Below, piece by piece: positions 44,670-55,999 of a stretch of 64,000 bases of DNA (position 1 is its first letter; the number at the start of each line of letters is the position of its first letter). A model generated the notes under the pieces. The model was not told the DNA's origin and ran no database searches. It saw only the letters and a list, made by a program, of their open reading frames with translations. Both the position numbers and the translations under genes were made by a program. Source of the DNA: Cydia pomonella (Eukaryota; Arthropoda; Insecta; Lepidoptera; Tortricidae). The DNA lies in NCBI RefSeq assembly GCF_033807575.1, contig NC_084725.1, positions 13,179,001 through 13,243,000 of the forward strand. Reading direction: 5' to 3'.

Positions 44670-47318
44670 CAGTTGAATTAGACTTTAATTGACCGGTTTT
44701 ATATTATTTTATGGAGCTCCCGATAATATTAAAACAATATAAAAGGTAATCATGGTTTATATCCCGGTCAATTTAAGTCTAGTGTAACTAACCGTGACCG
44801 TTAAATTACTTATATCGGAATTTTCGTAGTTCCCAATAAAATAATGTTATTATTAACACACCTAAATTCACTTTACATGTAACAAAGTAACAATATAATT
44901 AGATCTCTCCATTCCGTATTACCTACTTTTATATAGCCGTATCGATCTAAAACTTTGCTTAGGTATATATTGTTTACCTTTACCATCGATGAAAATACAA
45001 TAGAAATAGAGGTAATATACCTAATAAAGGTAATCGATGGATCTATTCGGTTGCTATTTTTTTTTTCACAATCCATAACTCCCGAGGGAACAATATAGGC
45101 TTTTGTCCTTCAGTACGCCAGCATGAAATAAAACCTTTTTCGAGCAAGTGTGATGAAAATGAAAATTATACATAATGTATGTGATGTGTACCTATATGAA
45201 ACACCATGGATTACCGTGTTGCAAATTGCCTCCTCCAGCATGGAACTTTTCATCAAAGTAATTGTTTACCTACTTGTCTTGATCTACCCAAAACGCTTAA
45301 GTACAAGTGGATCAGGAGGACGAAGATTTACTTCCCAGCATTCAGCGGAGAGAAGTAGGCTACGGACCGAAGAACGGTGGATAGGCTTGACTTATTCGGT
45401 CAATTTTTATCCCTAGGTACCTAATAAGACATTGTTTACATAATTGTATCTCCTTGGATTTCACGGGCCTATAAATCCCAGTCTTTTGATAGGCTTGCGT
45501 GGGGATATAGATCCAACACGTAGAGGCCTCTTGGAGAGCTTTAATGTCATGTAGAACGCCTGCTGGAACCCGTTCACGGGCGCAACAATAGACACCCATG
45601 AACCGGTCGCAATAGGCATTGGGACTATTGTAGTAGAGTTATGTTAATTATTAAAAAGTTGAAATAAAATATACGCCTTTTTTAATTGATCGTTCGCTAC
45701 ATTACAATATTTTTTCAGGTCTTGGAAGTAGGTATCCAATATAAACAATACAGTTGGTATTTTGTTTTGTAATATAAGTATAGTTTATCTATGTGTACAA
45801 AAATTATGTGCACTCAGAAACAACTCAGCAAGATGTATCCTGTAGAATACTTTACTTGCCTCTGTGCCGCCGCTTCTTGAAGCTTATTATGATATGTTAC
45901 GCTCTTCATGCTTGCTTTGCACTGGCCACGTAAAGTGGTAAGTAGATATGCAACGAGCGATCTAAGATGATGGGATTACATCTTAGCCGAGATGACAATA
46001 GTTTGCTACGATAACGAAACTCTTTCCGTTCTCTTTCTCTTCCATATTAGTGAGATAGAGATACATAGCTACGTCAGCACAAACGATTGTCATCTTGGGT
46101 AGGCCCCCAGTTCAGTTTTTGATTGCATGCTGAAACTGTTGAAAAAATATAGGACTTCAGGTAGGCATCGGGTAATATTAGTAGGTACTCAGCTATATGA
46201 CCATTATTAAGGGTTTTGCTGTACATACTGGCATGGCATCCACGTTAATGTAAAGTTTATTGCTTGTTCGACACTCTAAAGCTTCTCTTTTACTCATTGG
46301 CCTCGTACCTATAGCTTGAACAAATAAAGAAGCGGTCTTTATACGCCGGAAGATCCCACATGGACTGTACTTCGTAATTTGATGATTACCACCCAGGTCT
46401 GCCAACATGCGAAAAGAATTTAACTATGAAAGTAGTGAGCTAACTTTCAGAATTGTCAAGTGTCACGTTGCGCAATACACTCGCATATTAACGTAAAACG
46501 TATCGTCAGTAGTTTGCTCGATTAACTTTTTACATGACAAGTGTCAAACTGAATGTCATCCGAGTCTGGTTACTTTGGAATAATCGTATCTCACCCAATT
46601 GTGTCATTTTTTTCTTCATAATCAACGTTCTTAAAGAGGTTTTATCTTCATCGTCTTTGGTGATGTTTTGATTCGATGTTCATTTGAATATCACCCTTAA
46701 TACTTTATCAGTTAGGTCAATATTAATTTGTGTTGTATTTCTACCATTTTTAATGCGAGGGCTTGTAAACATTTTAACATGTTAATGATACTACTGCTTA
46801 CTGCTGATGATGGCTCCACAACGAGTAGTAGATAGGAAAAATCAATGATATCATTATAAAGTAGAAAATAAAAACAGTCATTCTATTATGCAGATTGATT
46901 AGTTAAATACTTGAACGGCACTTATAAAATTAGAATAAATAAATGTCACTTATAAATATAATTTAATGAATGCTCGATATTGTCTGGACCGTATAAGTCA
47001 TATATCTAGCGCAGATGAAATCAACAATCAGCTACTACTTATGTAAAAGTTTGAGCTCACTCAATACCATATTTAACAAATTTACATGCCTACATTTTTT
47101 TCATCATTTCGCTTCGATATAATGTGCAAAACACGTTTATTAGTTTTTTTAAATAGACCGTAATAAAATTAACGTTAAATAAAAATATTTTATTATTTAT
47201 GTCCAATCTTTTCAGAAATTTATAAGTAGGTATATTTAAACATGACATTACTAAGTTTTATCATTTGTGACGGGTTTATTGATTGAACATGAACTAAAAA
47301 ACTTAGTTCTCTCTCCTT
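44670..47318. other. intergenic stretch with one repeat pair
   Basis: A repeat at about 46310-46430 (GATCCCACATGGACTGTACTTCG) recurs in inverse orientation at about 42030-42110. A hairpin-like segment with GATGACAAT ... ATTGTCATC lies at 45980-46100. No gene is seen. Confidence 0.4.
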
Positions 47319-47330
47319 ATCGTTAAGAAG

Positions 47331-47616
47331 GTGGCAGAAAAAATCATAGACCTCTACGAAGATGGGAAGACGACTTCAAAGCTCTTGCTGGTGCCACTTG
47401 GCGGAGGAAAGCCCATGATCGGGAACTTTGGAGAAACTTGGGGGAGGCCTATGCTGGAAAGCAAGACAATCTCGACTCCAATGTCTGAAACTGAGCATTG
47501 ATGTATAATAATAGTTTTTAAACTAAGGATAAGTGAAACTAGGAAATAAGATGTTTATTATATTTTGTAAACTAGTTAATAAGATTGTTAAATAAAGGCT
47601 TATTGAATTGAATTGA
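47331..47616 (+). pseudogene. RTE-like LINE fragment with 12-bp target-site duplication
   Basis: It is open from the insertion point: GGRKNHRPLRRWEDDFKALA, GATWRRKAHDRELWRNLGEA then YAGK..NV and a stop (about 47487). These are the last residues of an RTE-type reverse transcriptase, related to those at 29178-29702 but from another element. A 3' UTR and a TTGAATTGAATTGAA-type tail follow. The direct repeat ATCGTTAAGAAG flanks it at 47319-47330 and 47617-47628. Confidence 0.92.
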
Positions 47617-47628
47617 ATCGTTAAGAAG

Positions 47629-49243
47629 AGATTATCGTCAGTGTACTCGTACTAATATTAGTTTAGTACCTATTTTACCTAAAATTTTATACCTCAATCC
47701 GAGGACAATGCCACTTAAATATGTTCATAAATCTTAGTGGGAATTGTCTCAGGATGTAGGTTGCACTTATAATTTAAAAACCAATAAGTATCCTCTTTTT
47801 TGTAACATCTGCCTATGTCTGCTTTTTTTCCAAAAATAAGAGGAAACGAGCTTTTATGGTTCACCGGAACGATATACCTAATATTTGTTACTCTCGACTT
47901 TCGGAGACACTCGGTTAAACTCGTTTGCATGTATGTTAAAAAGATAGCAATATTTGCCGTTGTATCTTGTAGATATATTCAATTTAACCGGTTAATTTCT
48001 TTCCACAAACACAAAATAAAACTAATTTGCCATAAACTGGTACCTCATTAGAATAGTTCTTTAACCGGTAACCGCAAGCGAAAACGAAAACCTTTTCGTT
48101 TCCCGAGTAATTGTACAAAAACGGTTTAAAAAATAAAACGGTTTGCGATCCCTTATAAATACGATACGAAACGTAAACGTGAGCGACAATTTGAGTAAAC
48201 GTACTTATAATTTACACTCGCTCTTTGAGTTTCCAAAACGTCCCGCTTGGCGCGCTCTTCAAAATCCCATACAAAATGAGACTTAACGTAAACGCGAAAG
48301 TTACGTTACGCTATCGAATGGAAGTTACACTAGAGGTACAGAAATTGGTACGTTTCTGTACTAGAGCATTTTACTTTTCACGTAGGATTTTTTTTACGAT
48401 CACTAATTTGACATTTGGTTTTAAATTGATTCACCCTTCAACTCACCCTTGGCCAGTTTTCATTATTAGTTGTTATGCAGTATTATTTACATATATTTTT
48501 ATATATTACATAATAAAATATTTAATATACATGTGATAATTATTTAACAAAATGTCTTACTTCTACCTGTTTAATTAAATTAATTACTCTCGAAATCTAG
48601 AAACGCGTACGTGACATTTCCTTATTTTTAGAATTAGTACAAACTACAAAATTATACTAAAATAAGGACTAATTAAATTGTTGTGTGTAATTATTTGCTA
48701 AATATGTAGGTACACAATAAATTAATTATATTTATCTTAAGGTAAATTTGAGCATTAATTGCAAATTATAATTTTATAATGATGTCCAAATGTTTTCGTA
48801 ATATTATTGGGAATAACAACATAATACATATAAAACTTAAAATCTAAATCTAAAAATAAATAAAACTAATCTTAAAATAAATAATTAAAAACTATCCCCC
48901 TGCGGCATGGTGCCGTATATTATTTAATTATGTAATATTTATACCACAAATATTGAATAACCGATTGAAAAGTGTATTTAAGCAAATTATTTTCATATTC
49001 TAGTAAATACCATATCATATTCATAAGTAAAGTTATTTATTGGCGTGAATAATATCTATTTAATTTAATTGGCCGATAAAAAAAGTATTAAACTAAAAAT
49101 CACTTAATTGTGCGACGACTCATGCGTCCAATTTTGTACTTCTGTTTCTAATCTTCATACTTCTTGTTTGTTATGTCATATGTGTCAGTCTGCCGTTATC
49201 ATTGATATTTTTGCGATATTATCTTGCTTAACAAGGTTTTAAC
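47629..49243. other. intergenic stretch, no gene seen
   Basis: Very AT-rich. A patch at 48055-48370 with repeated CGTAAACG and CGAAAACG motifs may be a decayed repeat. No paired splice sites or clear ORF are visible. Confidence 0.4.
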
Positions 49244-49717
49244 CATTGACATATATATCTATAAGGCCGAGCCTTACGGGAAATAAGAATGGGGCCAGTA
49301 CGAATTGGAGCCAATCATGCAGTTTAAGGGCAGATTCGCACTACGTCCGATCCGAATCCGATCCGAACCCGTTAAAATATGGTCCGTAGTAGCCGTAGAA
49401 CTATTTCTATGGTAAGTTACGCACTAGATCCGAAAGAAATCGGATGTCGGAGATCGGATCTAGTGCGTAACTTACCATAGAAATAGTTCTAAGGCTAGTA
49501 CGGACCATATTTTCACGGGTTTGGGGCGGACGTAGTGCGAATCCGCCCTAATGCCACAACGCGACTGGTTGATGAGTTCGCATCACGGGCGCGATTTGTC
49601 GCAACTAGTTGCGTTCAGCGGTTGCGTTAGACTGCACGATTGGCTCGAATTCGTAAGTGACACCACTGAACTAGCACCATTTGTAGTGCCCGTAAGGCCC
49701 GTCCTTATATGTCAATG
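49244..49717. mobile_element. outer palindromic MITE carrying a nested MITE
   Basis: CATTGACATATA..GGCC.GCCTTACGGG at the left is inverted at the right (CCCGTAAGGCCCGTCCTTATATGTCAATG). GAGCCAATCATGCAGT pairs with ACTGCACGATTGGCTC. The arms are interrupted on the left side by the insertion at 49325-49551. Confidence 0.8.
49325..49551. mobile_element. 227-bp palindromic MITE
   Basis: 25-bp ends (GATTCGCACTACGTCCG core) are inverted with two mismatches. Inner arms around GTTACGCACTAGATCCGA and TCGGATCTAGTGCGTAAC also pair, so the whole element is a near-palindrome. Confidence 0.88.
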
Positions 49718-49738
49718 CTTTTAAACCTTTTGAACCCC

Positions 49739-49870
49739 TTACCCTCTGGTTTGGAAGATCAGATGGCAGTCGCTTTCGTAATAATTAGTGCCTACGCCAT
49801 ATGTTGGGATTAGTTGTCAAGCGGACCCCAGGCCGTGGACCGCGGCAAAATGCCAGGACAACGCGAGGAA
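49739..49870 (+). mobile_element. SINE-B 3' fragment
   Basis: Begins ACCCTCTGGTTTGGAAGATC and ends CCAGGACAACGCGAGGAAG, the last third of SINE-B. Confidence 0.8.
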
Positions 49871-49914
49871 GGGGTTTTAACCCTTTGAACTCTACACTTA
49901 TCTTATTATTAAGG

Positions 49915-50020
49915 TTAACTGGAAAAGATCCCTCAAAGGGATAAGTTCGCCTTTGTACTTCTTACTAATTGTATGTTAATTTTAATATGTATTTTTGTAC
50001 AATAAAGAGTTTACTACTAC
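49915..50020 (+). mobile_element. LINE 3' end (GGGATAAGTTCGCCTTTG)
   Basis: CTGGAAAAGATCCCTCAAAG, GGGATAAGTTCGCCTTTGTA, and TGTACAATAAAG at the end match the family found inverted at 8838-8945 and 59413-59526. Confidence 0.7.
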
Positions 50021-50164
50021 TAGTAATTATCGTGTGCGGTGCGTCATCGTGAACCTTGTCTGAATGCACGAAGGTTGACATTTGGCTGTAGCCGCGCGCA
50101 TCAGTTGACGTCTTGGTGGTCAAAGGGTTAATAGTGCCTTTATCTGTAGTTAGGGATCTGTATA

Positions 50165-50666
50165 TACAGGATGGGCAAATAAGATTGATACACTTTGTTT
50201 TTAAATTATAAATACATTAAGTGTAAAATTTATTAAATAATTTTTCATTTAATATATTATTCAGGGTTTGGCAATTGTATACGGAAGATAATTTCTTCCA
50301 AAGGTTACCTCTAGCACCCAAATTCCCCAAATTTTGCAGCTCCTGACTTATTTCTGTGGGGCTATTTAAAATTACGTGTCTGTGCTAACAAGATTATGAA
50401 ATTTAAACAGTTAAAAGACTATTCGACACAAATTTACTAAGATAAATAAAAAAATGTGCCAAAATATGCTGAAAATTGTGATGATAAGGATTCCGACGAT
50501 TTGCCTGCTGTTAGTGGTGGACATATGTCAGACATTATGTTCCGCATGAATTGGTCAACCCTGAATAATATATTTTTAAAACAATACTTAATAATCTTTG
50601 AACTTAATAATGTTAAAATTTTAAAACAAAATTTATAATTCTTATTTGCCCAATGCCCATCCTGTA
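50165..50666 (+). pseudogene. Tc1/mariner-type transposon, internally deleted
   Basis: The ends TACAGGATGGGCA..AATAAG are inverted repeats (the left one lacks 7 bp found in the right), and TA flanks both sides, as expected for Tc1/mariner insertion. The interior retains the end of a transposase: the plus frame near 50325-50400 reads APDLFLWGYLK, the region that carries the last catalytic acid in this superfamily, then LRVCANK. Most of the gene is missing, so it is non-functional. Confidence 0.85.
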
Positions 50667-50983
50667 TAAGTAGAGAACAGTTCGATTATTTTGAGCACTA
50701 ATTCTGTACTAAAACAAAAATTCGCATCAGTAATCATCTGGGATGTAAAAACAAGGGTTGATATTGCCTTTCTCTGTATTTATATAAAAATTAGAAACCC
50801 ACAGGCCAATTCGAACATACACTGACATAAAACCGATAATCAAATGATATTAGAATGATACCAGTTGGCTGTAATTCGCGCAGGTGAAATGACGAAGTTT
50901 GAGCGAAATGAACGCACGTCACGTTCGAATTAGTCTGTCGTTCATTCAGTTAATATGCGTCCTATAGAATTTAAATTCTATGA

Positions 50984-51136
50984 TGTAGTGACCTTGCCTA
51001 TGAAGGTGATGGTTCTGGGTTCAAATCCCGGTAAGGGCATTTATTTGTGTGATGAGCACGGATATTTGTTCCGGAGTCTTGGATGTGTTCTATGTATTTA
51101 ATTATTTATATACGGTGGGGCTTAGTCAATTTGTGT
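50984..51136 (+). mobile_element. SINE-A, partial
   Basis: Begins within the head (GTAGTGACCTTGCCTATGAAG), with B box GGTTCAAATCCCGG and a shortened tail. Confidence 0.8.
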
Positions 51137-52180
51137 CAACAAATGATACAACTACGAACCCAACGACAATAAATCAACGAATGATTTAAATTAAAACATC
51201 AATTGATTATATTTAAATCTATTCCACAAACAGCAACCTTGGTAAATGGCAAACTTGCAAAACACAGTGAGATGTTTCCGGCTCTGTTAAAAAAAACCAG
51301 ATTTAATATACTATTGTGATGCCCGCGACTTCGGTTTGTACGGTCATATTTAGGGCTCAAGTTAATTTGTTTGTCAATAACGGTATGAAATATACAATGA
51401 AAAGTAAACCCTAAATGGCTCAACAATTTAAGTCCGTCACTGTACCTAGCTAGACCTGCCTTAAATTTGCCTACACATATACATACTTAATAATATTACA
51501 CTATGTCTACCACCTTGGGGCTTCAAAATTTAAATGCCTGGCTCGATTCTACTCGCTAAAACGAAACCGCAAATAAATTGCATTTCAAAACATCGAAGTC
51601 TGATCAGCCAAAATATATGTAAAAACCTACTTTTTTTCGCGATTTCAAAGTTGGTACTATAATAAAAGACATCCTGTATGATTGCGGAAATCTCTGCCCT
51701 TCTGTCTATTAGTATGTAAACCTTTTTATAACTATATTTTTATCGAATTCAATGTAGTTGAAAAGATCAAGCCTTGGAGATAGACAAGTAGTCTTTATTT
51801 TTGGAAATTCACCCCTTGAACGAGGGTGGCAAAATGACAGAGCGCAGAGTAGAACCGTGGAGAATACTAGTGTATTATATCAAAGACAATATACCTCTCC
51901 ATACATTCTCTTTGATTATATGTAGAGTTTATCGATAACTGATTATTTGTGTTAAGTGGAGGCCTATTTGGGTATAAAAATATGATTCTAATTTTATTCA
52001 ACTTCTTCAACTTCAACATTTATTCAGCAAATAGGCCACAAGAGCACATGGAATTTACATACAAGCAAAAGCAAGCACATCAACAATTATAAAATACAAT
52101 ACAGATTATATCCTCAGCATGTATCTCCCGAACTATAGGCTTTATTATTAGTGTTGTGTTCCTGCCGGTGAGTAAGGTTG
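51137..52180. other. intergenic stretch, no gene seen
   Basis: AT-rich; no ORF, inverted repeat or tRNA-like element recognised. Confidence 0.4.
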
Positions 52181-52328
52181 CCAGAGCTCAACGAGGGGGG
52201 GCGGGTTTAGAGTCGGCAACGCGCATGTAACTCCTCTGGAGTTGCAGGCGTACATAGGTTACGGAGACTGCTTACCATCAGGCGAGCCGTATGCTTGTTT
52301 GCCACCGACGTAGTATGAAAAAAAAAAG
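52180..52328 (+). mobile_element. LINE 3' end, CCATAGGCTACGGTGACTG family
   Basis: GCGCATGTAACTCCTCTGG, AGTTGCAGGCGTACATAGG and CTTACCATCAGGCGAGCCG, then an A-run. Confidence 0.8.
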
Positions 52329-52439
52329 AGTACTTACTTAGTTACTTATTATTTTTATTTGTATGATATATTGTTTTGTTTTGTGTATGTTCTGTGCTAG
52401 ACCACTTTTATTGTATCTGGAAAACCTACTCACATGACA

Positions 52440-52566
52440 TAAATATATTAAGTTCTGCTACCTAAAGGTTGTCTGGAAGAGATCGCATTTTAGCGATAAG
52501 ACCACCTGTTGCTTACCTCTTTTTAAAGTGCTGTATTCTTTCTGTATTGAGGTGTGCAATAAAATT
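52440..52566 (+). mobile_element. LINE 3' end (GGAAGAGATCGCATTTTAGC)
   Basis: GGTTGTCTGGAAGAGATCGC, TTTTAGCGATAAGACCACC and a final GTGCAATAAAA resemble the 3' UTR of a common lepidopteran LINE. Confidence 0.6.
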
Positions 52567-52884
52567 GTCATTGGGGCAGTACTAGTACAGAGAAATATTA
52601 GTTAATTAAAAAAAAATACAAATAGCATTTTTACATAAAGTCTAAAATTAAGATCCGATAATCGAAAATTAAGTATGTTATTTAGTAACTCTGTGTTTAT
52701 ATTTATAGCAGAGATAAGATTTCGATTTTCAGTCAAATCAGCTACTGATCGAATTTCGATGTTCCTATATGCTTTGATCATTATTACAGTACCTAACAAA
52801 TACGGACAAACTCATATATTTAAATTTTATGAACATATCCGCGAACGCTAATTAATTCGCATAGACAATGCCAACCTCTAAATA

Positions 52885-53040
52885 AAAATACATCGCAAAT
52901 CTATGGCCGGCCGCGCCGCTCCGTTCCACATTCGAAATAATAATTGTATTAAGGAAACATGAGCGCGGCGCATGTGTTTGTTTGTTTGTTTACGCGCCGG
53001 TGACGTCATATGTTTATTCTCGCGGGGAGACTCGGGTACG
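52885..53040. promoter_or_regulatory. CpG-rich patch with a CRE-like site
   Basis: GGCCGGCCGCGCCGCTCCG and GAGCGCGGCGC stand out in AT-rich surroundings. TGACGTCA, the full palindromic CREB/ATF site, is at 53001-53008. Function is inferred only from composition and motif. Confidence 0.35.
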
Positions 53041-53679
53041 GTGGGCTGGGGCAATTGATTTTTTGATAAGTAGATAATATATATGCAGATATGACTATAA
53101 AAAGTGAACGGGTTGGTGTAAATTGAATGTTATTTGGAATTATTATAATTCTACTCCGGCATAAACTTCTAGTTGAGAATTTCCTGGTGGTATACAATAT
53201 GGTGCATACTATGATGCTCTCCGAAAAAGTAGTATACAGATATAGGCTTTACAGGGTCGGCAACTCACTTGTGACAGCTTTAGAACCTATCTACGTTATC
53301 TATACCATGGCTTACCTTGGTTTGGTACCATCACGGAGGCCTTGCACGTGTAGCAGGCAGTAAGCCTTTTTATAAAAAATACATACTTTTATATATGTTT
53401 GTATAAAGGCATGCTGAAATTTTATAATTTACTTAGTATACAATTTCTTCTGAAGCAGTAGAATGAACTGCCGCGCTATTCTATCCTACTTTCAACTCTA
53501 TTCATCACTACTTTCTAGTATAATACGTATAAGTAGTAAACTGTCATAATATATTCTTTTCTTTTTTAATTTGAAATCGCAAAATAGCTAAGAACATTTC
53601 TCCACATCAACTTCTAAAAGAGTGTTCACACAAGAGTTACTGCTACACGTCTGTCCGTCTGAGTACTAGTGCGAAAAGA

Positions 53680-54486
53680 TGTTGACATGTCATTTGCAAG
53701 TTTTTCATAGTGGCAACTACATGGGTGTCAAACCTGCCGCGGTGCCCCTTGTTTACACACTCACACACGCGCACCGCCGCACACACCGCCGCTCCCGTCG
53801 AGCCGCTTATTTAGGTATATTGTTGTTTATTTTATTCGGCGCTATGCTCCGACACGGCGAGCCTTTCGACTCAGTTTTAACGCGCACGTTTTATGAAACG
53901 ACAACTATGCGTCGATGTGCGCTCGCCACGAATAATTATTAATATCGGCACGACCGAAATAACGACGCGGTAAACAAATTCGCGATTTTTATTGGTTAAC
54001 ACTTTGTTGAATAGAACGTGAGGTTTTATTTATGTTTTTTTTTATAACCTATTCGCGTTGTCGTTGGCCGGTGCCGGTTGTCTCCGCAAATTTTAATAGC
54101 CGCTAATCATAGTTTATTTTTGCGCGCAACGTGTGTTTCATAAATGTGCTCGGACTTTTTGGATTTTTGGACATTTGTTGGTTTGTTTGATACAATACGG
54201 AAGTGATAATAAAAATTATAAATTAGTTGTCATAAATTCTCGAAATGAAAAAGTCATTTTTATGAGAACTGGTTCTATTTTTGAACAATAGCTCGAGCGG
54301 CGGGAGTTTTCAAACTTTTAAAATTTCGAATGTCAGTTTTGGCGGGAAGGCAAGAAGTAGGTTGTACAGAAAGTTTGGAAAAGTGTTGAGCACACATCGG
54401 ATGCTCGCTAGTGTTTTTTCAACGCGTTTTCGAGGCTAAGCGCTAGTTGTTTGAACAAGTGTGTTTTCTAATGGATTTATTTTGAG
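53680..54486 (+). promoter_or_regulatory. candidate promoter and non-coding first exon of a gene extending rightwards
   Basis: The stretch 53735-54480 is richer in CpG than the rest of the right half (for example CGCACCGCCGCACACACCGC). It ends in a good donor, TTTTGAG|GTGAGTTT at 54486/54487. The only ATG just before the donor (54471) opens a four-codon frame that closes before the donor, so any exon here would be 5' UTR. No downstream coding exon is seen before the window ends. The call is based on composition and the donor alone. Confidence 0.35.
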
Positions 54487-55169
54487 GTGAGTTTAAACTT
54501 GTGTTGGTGTTTGTATTGTTTGTTCTCCGTGTTTTGTGTGAGTGCTGCCGGTGGCGGGAAACCGAATACCTAGCCGGTTTAGTGTGCGTGTTGTACAAAC
54601 AACATTTTTGTGTGCGTGTGCGACTTATTGTCACTTTGTTTAAGAGGGGAGGCGAGGGAGTTACTTGTCATGTATTTAGGCGAAGACAAAAGTTTGACGA
54701 GGTGACTTTTTAATTTGAATATGAGTTGTCAAAGCCTTTCGGCGAGAAGGCTCAGTTTGTTTGCCCGCGCGCGATAGGCTGATATCTATAATTATTGATT
54801 TTTCTCGTCACATCACGCCACTGCCAAATTAGCTATGCAAAGTAAACACTGTACCTATGTAATGTTCTTCATTTTAATCCGAATTAAGGAATTCTTAGAA
54901 AAAAAAAATACATCTTTAATTTAGAGGCAATGTACCTATATAACTTGTATACTTACCTAATTAATTAATTTTATATGATAGTCAATCATCATCATCAGTA
55001 CGTCTTACTTTTTAAAAAGTCGGCAAATCGCATGTGACACTACCCACTAGAAAGCCGTTTACTTCATTTCTAACTTCGCTGTTAAAAAAAAAATACTTTA
55101 AGAATACAAGAATATTGAAATCTAATTAGGTAGCTTAATAGGAAACAAATCGAATTATTTTATGAAAAT
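54487..55169. other. possible first-intron start, no feature
   Basis: No coding frame or recognisable repeat. The 70-codon plus frame at 54501 begins inside the predicted intron and has no family resemblance. Confidence 0.35.
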
Positions 55170-55203
55170 AGTTTAGAGAAAATTGCTGAATTGAGTTTGG
55201 GAA

Positions 55204-55536
55204 GCGCTGGTGGCCTAGCGGTAAGAGCGTGCGACTTGCAATCCGGAGGTCGCGGGTTCAAACCCCGGCTCGTACCAATGAGTTTTTGGAACTTATGTAC
55301 GAAATATCATTTGATATTTACCAGTCGACAGTCGCTTTTTAGTGAAGGAAAACATCGTGAGGAAACCGGACTAATCCTAACAAGGCCTAGTTTACCCTCT
55401 GGGTTGGAAGGTCAGATGGCAGTCGCTTTCGTAAAAACTAGTGCCTACGCCAAATCTTGGGATTAGTTGTCAAGCGGACCCCAGGCTCCCATGAGCCGTG
55501 GCAAAATGCCGGGACAACGCGAGGAAGAAGAAGAGG
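55204..55536 (+). mobile_element. SINE-B, full-length
   Basis: Head, B box and body as in 25056-25382, ending GAGGAAGAAGAAGAGG. The 15-bp repeat AGTTTAGAGAAAATT lies directly after it (55537-55551) and at 55170-55184, 19 bp before the SINE head, so the insertion carried or gained 19 bp at its 5' end. Confidence 0.92.
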
Positions 55537-55546
55537 AGTTTAGAGA

Positions 55547-55690
55547 AAATTCGACCCATGCCGCCGTTGTCTGGGTGGCCGAGTGGTTTAGGCATCTGCC
55601 GCGACTGCAGAGGACGCTGGTTCGATTCCAGCGCTCGGCAATGGAACCCTCGGTCACTTTATGTTTCGTATGTATTTCAGTTTATAATGA
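55547..55690 (+). mobile_element. SINE-C copy
   Basis: tRNA-like head GGTGGCCGAGTGGTTTAGGC, B box GGTTCGATTCCAGC, then CCTCGGTCACTTTATG and ATTTCAGTTTATAATG. It lies just after the SINE-B. Confidence 0.85.
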
Positions 55691-55785
55691 GTAACCTAAT
55701 ATTTAATTGTATATTACGATTCAAGTACGAAAAATAAGAAATTTGCAACGAGCAGCAATTAAAACGCGAACGAAGGGAATGTTTT

Positions 55786-55985
55786 AAATCGACACGCCTT
55801 GCGAATTGCCTATTCGCACATGTACCGTACAACATTTTAAAGTGCATATGGTGCTACACTTAACCGTAGCAGCTATGTAACTATGTCGAAAATTTGAAGG
55901 GCCATATGTACTGTAATTAATTAATGTTGTACGATACATGTGGTAATTCGCAACTCGTGTCGATTTAAAACACCGGAAATTGTAT
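55786..55985. mobile_element. degraded foldback element, TACAGTACATATGG family
   Basis: Fragments GGGCCATATGTACTGTAA, GTTGTACGATACATGTGG and CAACTCGTGTCGATTTAAAA are present but rearranged. Confidence 0.6.
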
Positions 55986-55999
55986 AACATATCCATTTA

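Noticed and set aside
45150..45599. ORFs of 88 (+) and 79 (-) codons
   Set aside because: No codon bias, no family match I can recognise and no flanking splice sites; chance frames seem more likely.
48225..48536. Plus-strand ORF of 103 codons
   Set aside because: Hydrophobic, low-complexity translation of AT-rich DNA; no splice sites or recognisable domain.
53679..53942. Plus-strand ORF of 87 codons in the CpG-rich patch
   Set aside because: Low-complexity His/Arg-rich translation of GC-rich DNA upstream of the putative donor; it ends far from the donor and has no recognisable features.
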